A DNA stretch of 64,000 nt from Scatosoma sp900555925 (GTDB lineage: Bacteria; Bacillota; Clostridia; Christensenellales; Borkfalkiaceae): contig CAUGYD010000002.1 of the NCBI GenBank assembly GCA_959603585.1, positions 1 to 64,000 of the forward strand, given 5' to 3'. The first letter of the stretch is position 1; each line of letters starts with the position of its first letter. Shown here piece after piece: positions 8,086 through 16,822 of the stretch. The notes below the pieces were generated by a model that made no database searches, was not told where the DNA came from, and saw nothing but the letters and a program-made list of their open reading frames with translations. The position numbers were made by a program, and so were the translations under genes.

Positions 8086-9365
8086 AATACCGCTTTCTTC
8101 CCGTCCGTATCGAAATTAACTTGATAGGTTTTTCCGCCTGCCGTAACTTCGTATTCGCCGTAAAACCCTCTGAATTGAACCTCGCCGTTTTCGTCCGCCG
8201 TAAGTTCTTCGTTCGTCGTCCAGACTTCTTTAATCAAGTGTTTCAGGCGTTTGTAGGCGGGTTTTTCGCTCATATCAAAACGAAGCAATCCGCCGCGATA
8301 ATAATTTTCGCCTTCCTCCATGTTTCCCGGGGTTGTGAACGCCGCGTAGCCGTCTGTCAGATTCCAATAGACGATCTGCGAAACGTTTTCGTGAGAGAAC
8401 CACACGGAATACAAACGTTCGAGCACGTCCGCCTGCGATTCCTCGTCGGCAGCGTCCTGCGTGAACGCAGGAATCGTAACCTCCGTGATTTCAATGGGCT
8501 TTTTGAAGCGACCGTAATTATCCAACGCGTCGAAAAGGTGCGGCAAATTATAAAATCTACGCGTATCGTCGAAATATTTTTCCGCGCGTTGAAACATATG
8601 ATACTGCGCGCCGATTGCGTCGATACGGCACCCTTTCATCAAAAGGTTTTCAAGCATCATATAATATGCGTCGTAAGCGCAGGCGCGGGTGTCCCAAATC
8701 GCCCCCGTCCATTCGTTGATACAAAGTTCGTTCTTCGGGAAATATTCCGCCGTTTTTTTATAGCACCATTCCATGAAATCGGGGGCGAGATAAAAATCGG
8801 TCACCCAACCGTCCCCCCAGAACATCTCGTTGGTTACTTCGATGGTATGAATTTTATCCGCGTACCGTTCGGAAACTTCCTTCATACGCTTTTCAAGGTG
8901 TGCCTTTACCTCTTCGTTGCTCTTTCCTTTCAGCCATTGGGGGAAGAAATGATCGTAGCAAAGCGCGTGTTCGCGAGGTTCGATGCCGTGTTGTTCGCAA
9001 AATTCCACGCACAGATCCGTCGGCGGACGGCGGTAGATTTTTTCGGAATTTTTATCGTATCTCGTATGTCCTTCCGTCGGCTCGGTAGCGTCCCAATAAA
9101 AAGGCACGGTCGCCATATTGAAAAGCGCGGCAAGTTTCTCTTTGTAAAGTTCGTTCTTGCGTTCGTCGTCGGGAATTTCGTCTAACATAAACATGTTGCA
9201 GCCGAAACGGAATTTGTGATTTTTTAACTTCACATGCACTTTTTCGCCCGATTTGAAAGACGTTTTCAAAGTAAAATCGCCCTTGCGGTTCTTTTCAATG
9301 CCGTCTTGTATGCGTTTGTTCGTTTCTTCGTTCGTTATCACGAGTTCGTTGATATCGTATGCCAT
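8082..9365 (-). CDS. Intracellular GH10 endo-1,4-beta-xylanase
   Basis: 427 aa without signal peptide. The GH10 TIM barrel shows the acid/base Glu in IEVTNEMFWG (near residue 180) and the nucleophile Glu in PIEITEVTIP (near residue 290), plus the WDATEP and HALCYDHFFPQW substrate-cleft segments. It would cut imported xylo-oligosaccharides in the cytoplasm. GAGGTAATC precedes the ATG. Its operon links xylan-derived sugars, possibly methylglucuronic-acid-substituted ones, to the KDG pathway enzymes that follow. Compared with secreted GH10s it lacks CBMs and linkers. Confidence 0.9.
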   Translation of the reverse strand: MAYDINELVITNEETNKRIQDGIEKNRKGDFTLKTSFKSGEKVHVKLKNHKFRFGCNMFMLDEIPDDERKNELYKEKLAALFNMATVPFYWDATEPTEGHTRYDKNSEKIYRRPPTDLCVEFCEQHGIEPREHALCYDHFFPQWLKGKSNEEVKAHLEKRMKEVSERYADKIHTIEVTNEMFWGDGWVTDFYLAPDFMEWCYKKTAEYFPKNELCINEWTGAIWDTRACAYDAYYMMLENLLMKGCRIDAIGAQYHMFQRAEKYFDDTRRFYNLPHLFDALDNYGRFKKPIEITEVTIPAFTQDAADEESQADVLERLYSVWFSHENVSQIVYWNLTDGYAAFTTPGNMEEGENYYRGGLLRFDMSEKPAYKRLKHLIKEVWTTNEELTADENGEVQFRGFYGEYEVTAGGKTYQVNFDTDGKKAVL

Positions 9366-9421
9366 TTGATTACCTCTTTTTATGATAATTGTTTTTTCAC
9401 AATCTTGAAACGCACGTTATA

Positions 9422-10735
9422 TTACGACCATTCGCGGTCGTTAGCCCATTCCTTGTCCCAAGCGGAAGTATCGCTCCAAGGCTCTTCGCAATCGGCTTTT
9501 TTGAACTTTTTCACAAGTTCTTCATTCAGACTTTCGATACCGAGTCCCGGCGCGTCGGGCACTTTCATAAATCCGTTGTCGAGTTTGATCGCGGGATTTA
9601 CCAGATCGAACCACTCGGGATGATCGACGGAATGGAATTCGATCGCCAGAACGTCTTTCAGCGCAGCCGCCGTATGTACCGCCGCCATAAACGCGATCGG
9701 GCTTTCCGCCATATGGATCGCAAGCGCAACGCCGTACTTTTCGCACAAATCGCCGACTTTTTTCATCTCGGCAATGCCGCCGACCGTAAGCAGATCGGGA
9801 TGAACCACGTTGATACCTGCTTTCATAATGCCTTCAAAATTTTCGGCAAGATAAATATCTTCCCCCGTACAAATGGGCACGCAGGAATTCTGAGCGAACT
9901 TTGCAATATCTTTATTGTTCTGCCAGGGCGTTAAATCTTCCATCCAGGCAATATTGTATTTTTCAAGACGTTTCGCGAACCGTATCGCGTCCTCGATGGC
10001 AACGTGCCCGAAGTGATCGATCGCAAGCGGAACTTCGTATCCGATGACGTCTCTCACCTGTCTCACGTAATCTTCGAGATAATCGAGACCTTTTTCGGTA
10101 ACGTGAATCCCCGTTGCGTAATGGGGAATGGTAAAAATCTGATAATTCTTCCCGAACATCAGCGACTTATCGATAGAACCTGACTGATGACAAATCGCTT
10201 TCATATTATATTTTTTGTAATCTTCGATGAGCCCCACGGGCGCATTGAGCGTTCCCGGTTCGTCGTACAAAAGTTCTATGCCCAAATCCATTTTAAGGAA
10301 CGTGAACCCTTGCTCCATACGTTTCTTTAATGCTTTACCCATATCCGTTCCCGTATGTTTACCGTCAACGTCAGTATCACAATAAATTCTCACTTTGTCG
10401 CGCCATTTGCCGCCGAGCAATTGATATACAGGGATTCCGTAAAACTTACCGACGATATCAAAAAGAGCAATTTCTATACCCGAAACACCGCCGCCTTGCC
10501 GAGAATGACCGCCAAACTGCTTTATACGGTTAAAAATTTTCTCTACGTTGAGCGGATTTTCACCTACTATTCTCGATTTGAGCATTTTAGCGTAAGTCGC
10601 GCTCGACGCGTCGCGCACTTCGCCATACCCGACGATTCCCGCGTTAGTATAGATTTTCAATAAAATCATATGTTTGGGAAGTCCGTCGATATCGGCAACC
10701 CTTAAATCGGTTATTTTTAATTCATTTGCTGTCAT
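9422..10735 (-). CDS. Enolase-superfamily (mandelate racemase/MLE) sugar-acid dehydratase
   Basis: 437 aa, near the usual length of aldonate dehydratases. The N-terminal capping domain is followed by the barrel. Metal ligands appear as Asp in PLAIDHFG, Glu in AWMEDLTP and Glu in CTGEDIYL; a Lys lies in FLKMDLG and a His in LAIHMAESP. The end (FMKVPDAPGLGIE) is typical of the D-mannonate/galactonate dehydratase branch. It would dehydrate an aldonic acid to a 2-keto-3-deoxy acid. First gene of the operon, with its own promoter. Whether the acid is mannonate, gluconate/galactonate or xylonate cannot be decided here. Confidence 0.8.
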   Translation of the reverse strand: MTANELKITDLRVADIDGLPKHMILLKIYTNAGIVGYGEVRDASSATYAKMLKSRIVGENPLNVEKIFNRIKQFGGHSRQGGGVSGIEIALFDIVGKFYGIPVYQLLGGKWRDKVRIYCDTDVDGKHTGTDMGKALKKRMEQGFTFLKMDLGIELLYDEPGTLNAPVGLIEDYKKYNMKAICHQSGSIDKSLMFGKNYQIFTIPHYATGIHVTEKGLDYLEDYVRQVRDVIGYEVPLAIDHFGHVAIEDAIRFAKRLEKYNIAWMEDLTPWQNNKDIAKFAQNSCVPICTGEDIYLAENFEGIMKAGINVVHPDLLTVGGIAEMKKVGDLCEKYGVALAIHMAESPIAFMAAVHTAAALKDVLAIEFHSVDHPEWFDLVNPAIKLDNGFMKVPDAPGLGIESLNEELVKKFKKADCEEPWSDTSAWDKEWANDREWS

Positions 10736-10762
10736 ATCAAGCTCCTAATTTTTTATTAAATT

Positions 10763-10791
10763 TATATAATAAATCAACCTTCAACGGTCAA
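10763..10791 (-). promoter_or_regulatory. Promoter of dehydratase operon
   Basis: On the minus strand TTGACC and TATATA are separated by 17 bases, placed 28 bases before the start codon with AGGAG in between. An AraC-type operator candidate abuts the -35 box. Confidence 0.6.
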
Positions 10792-10798
10792 TTTTTAT

Positions 10799-10815
10799 AT
10801 ACAAAGTGCAAATTC
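10799..10815 (-). promoter_or_regulatory. Candidate AraC operator, site 3
   Basis: The minus strand reads AATTTGCACTTTGTATA. Its first ten bases equal those of the importer-promoter site at 26438-26447, and the rest partly matches. It lies 8 bp upstream of the dehydratase -35 box, the place expected for activation. The match is shorter than between the other two sites. Confidence 0.45.
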
Positions 10816-10837
10816 AGATGTTTTTCCATTATTTCGT

Positions 10838-12193
10838 TCATAGATTTCCGCCGTTTTCCGCTATAATCTTCCGATACTCGTAAAAACTGTCTTTCGGTAC
10901 CCGGCGCATCGTTTCATAATCCACGTATATCAACCCGAAACGCTGTTTATACCCTTCCGCCCATTCAAAATTATCCAAAAGCGACCAATGGAAATATCCC
11001 GCGACCTGCGTTTCCCCGTCGTTGGCCGCACGGCGCAGTTCCCGGAGATAATTTCTGAGATACTCCGCGCGGTATGTATCGTGCACCTTGCCGTCTGAAA
11101 ATATATAATCGGGCAGAGATATTCCGTTTTCCGCAATATATATCTTTTTTCTGTACTTCCTGTACAGAAATCTAGGTGCCCAATACATGTTGACAGGCGT
11201 AATTTCCCAACCCATCTGCGTTTTCGGGGAGCCGACCGCGGGCGTGATTTCTCCGATTCCGCCGTCCGCCTTCCTGTATACGGTTTTGCCTTCGTATATG
11301 TTCAGCGCAAAAAAATCCGGCTTTACGGAGGAGATCAGTTTCATATCCTCCGCCGTTATCTTTGGCAAAATCTCTTCGCCGTAATCGTAATATTCTTTCG
11401 GGTATTTCCCCGTAAAAATCGGTTCGGAAAAAGTTGAAATGATGTCGAGCGGCTTGTCCGATTCAAACCGGAATGTCCGCTCGTACGCCGCCTCGACGTC
11501 CTCACTCTTTTCGCTGGCAGGCGCGTATGTGCAACCGCATGATGCATATCCCACTTCCGCGCCGCAAATACTCTTCAATATCTGCGCAGCCGTGCCGTGC
11601 GCCTTTAACAGGTTGTGCAGGGCGGATAATTGCTCTTTGAGCGATACCTGTACCCCGGGCGCGTGTATGCCCATGCGGTACCCGCACCCGAGCACGCATT
11701 GTGGTTCATTGAAAGTCATAAAATGTTTGACACGGTCGCCGTACAGATTTTTGACGGCCTCCGCGTATTCCCCGAACCATTCCGCCATATCGGGGTTCAG
11801 AAACCCGCCCCGCGCCTGCAAAGTTTGCGGCAGGTCCCAATGGTACAATGTCACGAACGGCTCAATTCCGTTTTCCAACAGGGCGTCTATCAGCCGGCTG
11901 TAAAACGCCGCGCCCTTTTCGTTGATTTTTCCCGTACCATCGGGCAGTATCCGCGTCCACGCCAACGAAAAACGATATGCATTCAGCCCCATATCTTTCA
12001 TCAGCCGCACGTCTTCTTCGCTGCGATGATAGTGATCGCACGCGAGATCTCCCGTTTCCCCACGCGCAATCGCGCTTTCTCTCCGCGTAAATACGTCCCA
12101 GATCGATTCGCTCTTTCCGTCCTCCGCTTTCGCGCCCTCGATCTGATATGCAGCCGTCGCTGCGCCCCATTTAAATCCTTTTACAAATTCCAT
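10838..12193 (-). CDS. GH1 beta-glucosidase/beta-glycosidase
   Basis: 451 aa, the standard length of clostridial GH1 enzymes. The (beta/alpha)8 barrel opens FKWGAATAAYQIEG. The acid/base Glu is in MTFNEPQ (near residue 165) and the nucleophile Glu in IYIAENGIS (near residue 355). WSLLDNFEWAEGY forms the aglycone wall. No signal peptide, so it cleaves imported beta-linked disaccharides in the cytoplasm. AAGGAGAT precedes the start. A paralog with many shared segments lies at 36196-37548. Divergent from the AraC gene, with a shared operator between them. Confidence 0.93.
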   Translation of the reverse strand: MEFVKGFKWGAATAAYQIEGAKAEDGKSESIWDVFTRRESAIARGETGDLACDHYHRSEEDVRLMKDMGLNAYRFSLAWTRILPDGTGKINEKGAAFYSRLIDALLENGIEPFVTLYHWDLPQTLQARGGFLNPDMAEWFGEYAEAVKNLYGDRVKHFMTFNEPQCVLGCGYRMGIHAPGVQVSLKEQLSALHNLLKAHGTAAQILKSICGAEVGYASCGCTYAPASEKSEDVEAAYERTFRFESDKPLDIISTFSEPIFTGKYPKEYYDYGEEILPKITAEDMKLISSVKPDFFALNIYEGKTVYRKADGGIGEITPAVGSPKTQMGWEITPVNMYWAPRFLYRKYRKKIYIAENGISLPDYIFSDGKVHDTYRAEYLRNYLRELRRAANDGETQVAGYFHWSLLDNFEWAEGYKQRFGLIYVDYETMRRVPKDSFYEYRKIIAENGGNL

Positions 12194-12286
12194 TCTCTTT
12201 TTATCTCCTTTCCGACTTTTCCGGTTCCGGAATCTATTACCTTTAATACAACCTATATCGCGGATCTTTCCTAGCCTATAAGATGT

Positions 12287-12304
12287 TTTGCATTATATTC
12301 ACTT
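12287..12304. promoter_or_regulatory. Candidate AraC operator, site 1
   Basis: TTTGCATTATATTCACTT, matching 17 of 18 bases of the site before the ABC importer (26440-26457). It lies 5 bp upstream of the AraC -35 box and between the divergent GH1 and AraC genes, a place suited to both autoregulation and control of GH1. Confidence 0.6.
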
Positions 12305-12309
12305 ACTTA

Positions 12310-12338
12310 TTGACAAAACCGAGTATTTATTATATAAT
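12310..12338 (+). promoter_or_regulatory. Consensus promoter of AraC regulator
   Basis: TTGACA, 17-base spacer, TATAAT: a perfect sigma-A consensus. It is followed by GAGG seven bases before the ATG at 12362, which fixes the start. Confidence 0.85.
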
Positions 12339-12361
12339 ATTCATATAAACGAGGTATGAAC

Positions 12362-13183
12362 ATGCAGGAAACACAACCATTTTTCGAGTTTTTCAATCAT
12401 TCGACGGGTAAATCATTTTACCGTATCGAAAGCGTTGTAACGCCAAACAGCAACAAATGTATGGTTATCACACCGGCGCATTACGGACAAACGATCGAAA
12501 TTATCGTAACTAAAAATATCGGCGGAACGGCGGTGATCAACGGCAGACAATACGAAATTAAGCCGAAAAACGTGTTTTACATTCCACCGTCGGTCGTACA
12601 CTCTCTCCGTTACATCAGCGGCGGCGATTTTATTTGTGTATGCAAAATCGACGTTGAGGCGATGGCGCAGTACCTCGGGCTGAAAACGATGCTGCAAGCA
12701 AAAAATATACGCTTGGGTGATATTTCCACCGTGTGCGACAAGTTCGACCAAGTGTACGACGCAATATGCCGCATTGACGAAAACAGTGAAGATATTTTTG
12801 TTGTTCTTCATTCTTTCCTCGACCTTTTCGAGGCGCTTACCTCATCATACGCGGGGCAAGACACAATCTCTTACGATGAAGACTTGTACAAGCTCATCGA
12901 CTATATCGACGCCAATTATAGCCACAAACTCACCCTCGAAGAAGTGGCTCATTTCTGCGGCTATAACAAACGATATTTCTGCCGTAAGTTCAAGCAACTC
13001 TTTGGCGAAACATTCACCGACTTCGTAAACACCGTACGCGTTTCAAAATCGTGCAAACTGCTCTCACAAGGCAAATCTGTACAAACCGCCGCATTCGCGT
13101 GCGGATTCAACAGCGTACCATATTATATCCGTACTTTCAAAAATATTCTCGGCACCGTTCCGAGCGACTATAAAAAACACTGA
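12362..13183 (+). CDS. AraC-family transcriptional regulator
   Basis: 273 aa starting at MQETQPFFEF; the ATG six bases earlier is too close to the GAGG site. Residues 1-160 form a cupin-like sugar-sensing domain (FYIPPSVVHSLRY). The last 100 residues hold the two AraC helix-turn-helix motifs, ending CGFNSVPYYIRTFKNILGTVPSDYKKH. It stands alone on the plus strand in the middle of the sugar locus. The shared 18-bp motif before its own promoter and before the ABC importer suggests that it controls both, probably as an activator responding to an imported oligosaccharide. Confidence 0.88.
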   Translation: MQETQPFFEFFNHSTGKSFYRIESVVTPNSNKCMVITPAHYGQTIEIIVTKNIGGTAVINGRQYEIKPKNVFYIPPSVVHSLRYISGGDFICVCKIDVEAMAQYLGLKTMLQAKNIRLGDISTVCDKFDQVYDAICRIDENSEDIFVVLHSFLDLFEALTSSYAGQDTISYDEDLYKLIDYIDANYSHKLTLEEVAHFCGYNKRYFCRKFKQLFGETFTDFVNTVRVSKSCKLLSQGKSVQTAAFACGFNSVPYYIRTFKNILGTVPSDYKKH

Positions 13184-13198
13184 TTTACCGAAGAAGCA

Positions 13199-14107
13199 TT
13201 ACTTTCTTTTTATCGCCAGTTCTCCTTCGTCACCGACGAAAACTTCGCAGATTCTTGCGGTTCTGTCATCGTTTTTCAACATCGAATTTTTGTCTCTGCC
13301 GTGGTAAATCATATAAATCTTTCCGTTTTCCTCTATCAAGCTATTGTGACCGATACAAATTTCAGTATCGTCTGCACACAACAGCGGCGAAAAACGATCA
13401 GCCGAATGCTTAACAAAATCGATTTTGTTCAACTCGTCGGACACATCGTTGCTATAAGCGTAACCCAAATGATATTCGGCTTTCAAGTACGAGTTCGCGC
13501 TGTAAATGCAATAGTGTCTGCCGTCCTTTTTGAAATAACAAGCCCCTTCTATCGTGTACCAGTCCTGTCCTTTTCTGAATCGATCCTTTTCGTAAATTTC
13601 TTCTTCTAGAGTGGGAGTGACGACCGACTTCGGTTCACCTTTCACCGTAAACTCGTCAACCATCCTATCGACGACGATATACGTTCCGGCCTTATCCGCT
13701 TCGTAATCGTTGACGGAATAGAATATGAATAATCCCGCAGCGTTTGCCACGACGTGCGCGTCGATCGAAAACGGCGGCAATAAATCTTTAACGAAGTTAA
13801 ACGGTCCATTTGCGCGATCGCTGACCGCAACCTTGATATTTTCCGTATGGACGTCGGTTTCTTCCATGGGCATTGACGAATAATACATATAAAACTTCCC
13901 GTTACGCTCCGTAACGCAGGGCGCCCAGTACTCCTTTTGGCCGTCAACCTTAAGAACGATTCCGTTATGTTTCCATATCCCGAAAAGGCTGTCACTTTCA
14001 TAACAGTGTACGCCGTCCGTTCCTGTACAATAAATATAATACGTATTTCCGTTTTTCAAAATATACGGATCGGGTTGACTCAATCCTTTCATGTCAATAA
14101 GTTTCAT
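13199..14107 (-). CDS. GH43-family beta-xylosidase/arabinofuranosidase-like enzyme, intracellular
   Basis: 302 aa, a single five-bladed propeller without signal peptide. Catalytic base Asp is in LSQPDPYIL (near residue 13), the pKa-tuning Asp in FSIDAHVV (near residue 118), and the acid Glu in YTIEGACYFK (near residue 190). It would remove xylose or arabinose from short imported oligosaccharides. GGAGA precedes the ATG. It converges with the AraC gene with 15 bp between the ends and follows the GH38 gene on the same strand. Linkage specificity cannot be read. Confidence 0.85.
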   Translation of the reverse strand: MKLIDMKGLSQPDPYILKNGNTYYIYCTGTDGVHCYESDSLFGIWKHNGIVLKVDGQKEYWAPCVTERNGKFYMYYSSMPMEETDVHTENIKVAVSDRANGPFNFVKDLLPPFSIDAHVVANAAGLFIFYSVNDYEADKAGTYIVVDRMVDEFTVKGEPKSVVTPTLEEEIYEKDRFRKGQDWYTIEGACYFKKDGRHYCIYSANSYLKAEYHLGYAYSNDVSDELNKIDFVKHSADRFSPLLCADDTEICIGHNSLIEENGKIYMIYHGRDKNSMLKNDDRTARICEVFVGDEGELAIKRK

Positions 14108-14143
14108 AAATAAAGTTCTCCGTCAAATCAAAACAGCGCAATC

Positions 14144-16714
14144 TCATTTTGCTTCTTTACATAATTTCAAAGTTTTAATCTCGAACGGACGCAAAGTAAG
14201 CGCGAGGGTTTTGCCTTTAAGCGGCACCATGCTCTTTTCGTTCTCGGCAACGTCGGTAAGCGCGACCGACTTAACCCAATCAGGCAACGAAATCGTCGTT
14301 TCGCCGCCGTCGCCGTTTTCGTCGATAAGCCGCACGATAACTCCGTCGCCGTCGTAAGCGGGCTTTACACGTGTGATAACTGCTTTGCCATCTTTCACAA
14401 TCGGCAATTCGGCATTTGCCGCCCCGCCGTCTGTAATCGCGAGCGGACGGGCGAACGCTTCCGCATCGGTTACGATTTCCGCACTCCTGCCCGCGTAGAT
14501 TTTCAACGCCAGCCTGAATTCGTGACGGCCGTTGTCGCGCATACCGTCCCACGCTTTCATCGTGTAACTTTGCGGTTCATGAAGATATGTAGGCACCAAA
14601 GGCGAACGCAAAAGCGAAACAAACATAATCGCTCCGTCCGTACTCTTTTCCACTCCGAAACTCGGCGTACCGGCATTAAACACCGCGGCGGTGTAATCGT
14701 CCGCGTCGACTGCGGCGAAACGGTACGCGGGGTAATCGCCCGTTGCCCCCGACCACGAGAAATACGGCTCGTACTTTTCGGCGGGAATAACCGCCCCCGG
14801 TGCGGAATAAAATGTTTCGCCGCTGCCTATCAGCGGAAACGCAACCTTGAGCCTGCGATTATAGTTATGCCATTCGACACGCGACGAATATAAAATTTCA
14901 TCCACGCCGCCGACGAGTGCAATCTTCCATCGGATAATATTGTCGTTCGACTCGCCGGCCATCGAATTCGGGATTTCGGTGCGGAACTCGGCGTGAGCAT
15001 AGTCCTCCGTTTCCGTAACGCCGATAAGCCGCGTATAAGCCGATAACCCCGTTTTGTTAAAATAATTTTCAAGAGTGCTCCAGGGAGATCCTATATCTGT
15101 TTCAAGAATGTGTTCGAAGGGCGAAAATCCGCTCGTCAGGCAAACGGTTTTCCCTAAAATTTTATCGAAAATACTGTCCACGCCGTTGCCGTTTATCGTG
15201 ACAGCGTAACGCGCATTCTCGATGACACGTTTCTCTCCCCCCGAAAATCTTGTCCCCTCGTCTGCGCCGTCGAACACCGTACCCTTGAAAACCGCTTTTT
15301 CTTCCCCGATTTCTCGATCTGAAAGTTCGCCCTCTTTTTCCGTTATCTGAAACGCGCGAGTGCCATAAGGCTCGATATTCTCCACAAACACGGTTGCGGT
15401 TTGTCCGTCGCAGTCGAGCGTTTTCACGCCCTCGCCCGTAATCCCGATACTTTTTCCATGAGGGCAATCGAAGTAAACCACAGTGTTTCTTTGCACCGAC
15501 AAACCATTGAAAAAATACTTTTCGCCACTCTTCGATTTATCCGTCACGCAAGCCTTGGCGGTTTCGATTTTTGCGTTCAACGCGTTGTAAGCGTCCATAA
15601 TTTCGTCGTAAGCCGCGTCCACCATTGTACCGGCAATGCTGTCATGAAAAGCTCCGAACAAATAGTGCTTGTAAATTTCGGTAAGGTCGATGTTTTCGCC
15701 ACTAAAAACGTATTTTTTCGCTGCAAGAACTTCAAGGTCGGAAACGGCGTTTTCCGCTTCGATAAACCGCTGTTTCGTTTTTATTCTTGAAACGTAGCAG
15801 CCCGTATTGTTAAAATTGATCTGAAAACTCGGATGAACCGCCATCCCGGTTAAATCTCCGCGATCAAGTTTTTCATTGATGTCCGCGATATACGGCAGAT
15901 AGTCACCGTCAAAACCGAAATCTGCGGGATACTTTGCCTTTAACGAGTTTACTTCGTCCACGAGAGACTCGCCGGGCACGAGTTCCTCACATCCTATAGA
16001 AATCACGGAAACTTCCTGCGGCGGAATCTTTTCGGGATAAACCGTAAGGCTCCACCAGTCTTGCCGCCCCCGCTTGCGGTCAACGCCGGTATAGCCGCAT
16101 TTTTCGCAGCCTTTTCCCTTACAATCGGGGCACGGCACAAGTTTTTTCCAACCGCCCGCGCCGCCGACGAACGGCGGTTGTTTTACGCATACCGCGCTTC
16201 CGTCGATTCCGCGCCAAACGTCACCATAAGCTTTCGAATAACTGATAGCCGTTATCGATTTTTTACCGAGATCCCGAAAAATCTGCGGAAGCTGCGCGCT
16301 GTTGCCGAATGCGTCTCGGCGAGTAACGATTTTCGATACTTCGCCGAAAACATCCTTAAAAAACCTGTCGCTGAGCAAAAAATCGGTAATAAACGATTCG
16401 ATACCTATCATATTCGAATCGGTTATATAGTACCCCGAGTCCATCACGCGCAATTGGTTTTTATCATAAAGTCTGCGCAAAACCTCTTTCTTTTCGGGGT
16501 GATTGTGAAGATAATTGTCTATAACGACCGCAGTTTCGATCTGAAACTTGAACTCCGGACGTTTTTCAGCAATCTCAATACAGCGGTCGATATACATTTC
16601 CTCGATTTTCTCGTAGGAAATATAGGTGTAACCGTCGTTTTCAATATTGCGCTTAAAACACCTTCTCCACACCTGATCGAAGTGGTTTTCGAGCGTAACG
16701 ATGATTTTCTCCAT
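14144..16714 (-). CDS. GH38-like glycosidase with a CXXC zinc-ribbon-like insertion
   Basis: 856 aa. GH38 features are the N-terminal metal-site motif NHFDQVWRR (His and Asp at about 11 and 13), the nucleophile Asp in TRRDAFGNSAQLPQI (near residue 134), FGAFHDSIAGTMVD in the middle helical domain, and a long beta-rich C-terminal half. Alpha-mannosidases of this family remove mannose from glycans. There is no signal peptide. Around residues 192-207 sits CPDCKGKGCEKCGYTG, a DnaJ-like four-Cys module inside the catalytic domain that I do not know from standard alpha-mannosidases. Substrate may therefore differ from plain mannosides. Confidence 0.8.
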   Translation of the reverse strand: MEKIIVTLENHFDQVWRRCFKRNIENDGYTYISYEKIEEMYIDRCIEIAEKRPEFKFQIETAVVIDNYLHNHPEKKEVLRRLYDKNQLRVMDSGYYITDSNMIGIESFITDFLLSDRFFKDVFGEVSKIVTRRDAFGNSAQLPQIFRDLGKKSITAISYSKAYGDVWRGIDGSAVCVKQPPFVGGAGGWKKLVPCPDCKGKGCEKCGYTGVDRKRGRQDWWSLTVYPEKIPPQEVSVISIGCEELVPGESLVDEVNSLKAKYPADFGFDGDYLPYIADINEKLDRGDLTGMAVHPSFQINFNNTGCYVSRIKTKQRFIEAENAVSDLEVLAAKKYVFSGENIDLTEIYKHYLFGAFHDSIAGTMVDAAYDEIMDAYNALNAKIETAKACVTDKSKSGEKYFFNGLSVQRNTVVYFDCPHGKSIGITGEGVKTLDCDGQTATVFVENIEPYGTRAFQITEKEGELSDREIGEEKAVFKGTVFDGADEGTRFSGGEKRVIENARYAVTINGNGVDSIFDKILGKTVCLTSGFSPFEHILETDIGSPWSTLENYFNKTGLSAYTRLIGVTETEDYAHAEFRTEIPNSMAGESNDNIIRWKIALVGGVDEILYSSRVEWHNYNRRLKVAFPLIGSGETFYSAPGAVIPAEKYEPYFSWSGATGDYPAYRFAAVDADDYTAAVFNAGTPSFGVEKSTDGAIMFVSLLRSPLVPTYLHEPQSYTMKAWDGMRDNGRHEFRLALKIYAGRSAEIVTDAEAFARPLAITDGGAANAELPIVKDGKAVITRVKPAYDGDGVIVRLIDENGDGGETTISLPDWVKSVALTDVAENEKSMVPLKGKTLALTLRPFEIKTLKLCKEAK

Positions 16715-16760
16715 AAATATAACCTTTAAGCATGACCCTTGAAGTAGTTATTTACGAAAC

Positions 16761-16795
16761 CGAACGGTACCCGATCAAAAACCGAATACCGTCCG
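16761..16795 (-). terminator. Weak terminator candidate after repeat lipoprotein
   Basis: On the minus strand, CGGACGGTA and TACCGTTCG can pair with one G-U, followed by only three U. It lies 28 bp downstream of the large lipoprotein stop codon and may partly separate it from GH38. Confidence 0.3.
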
Positions 16796-16822
16796 ATTTT
16801 CGTAAATTTGTGCGTTTTTATA

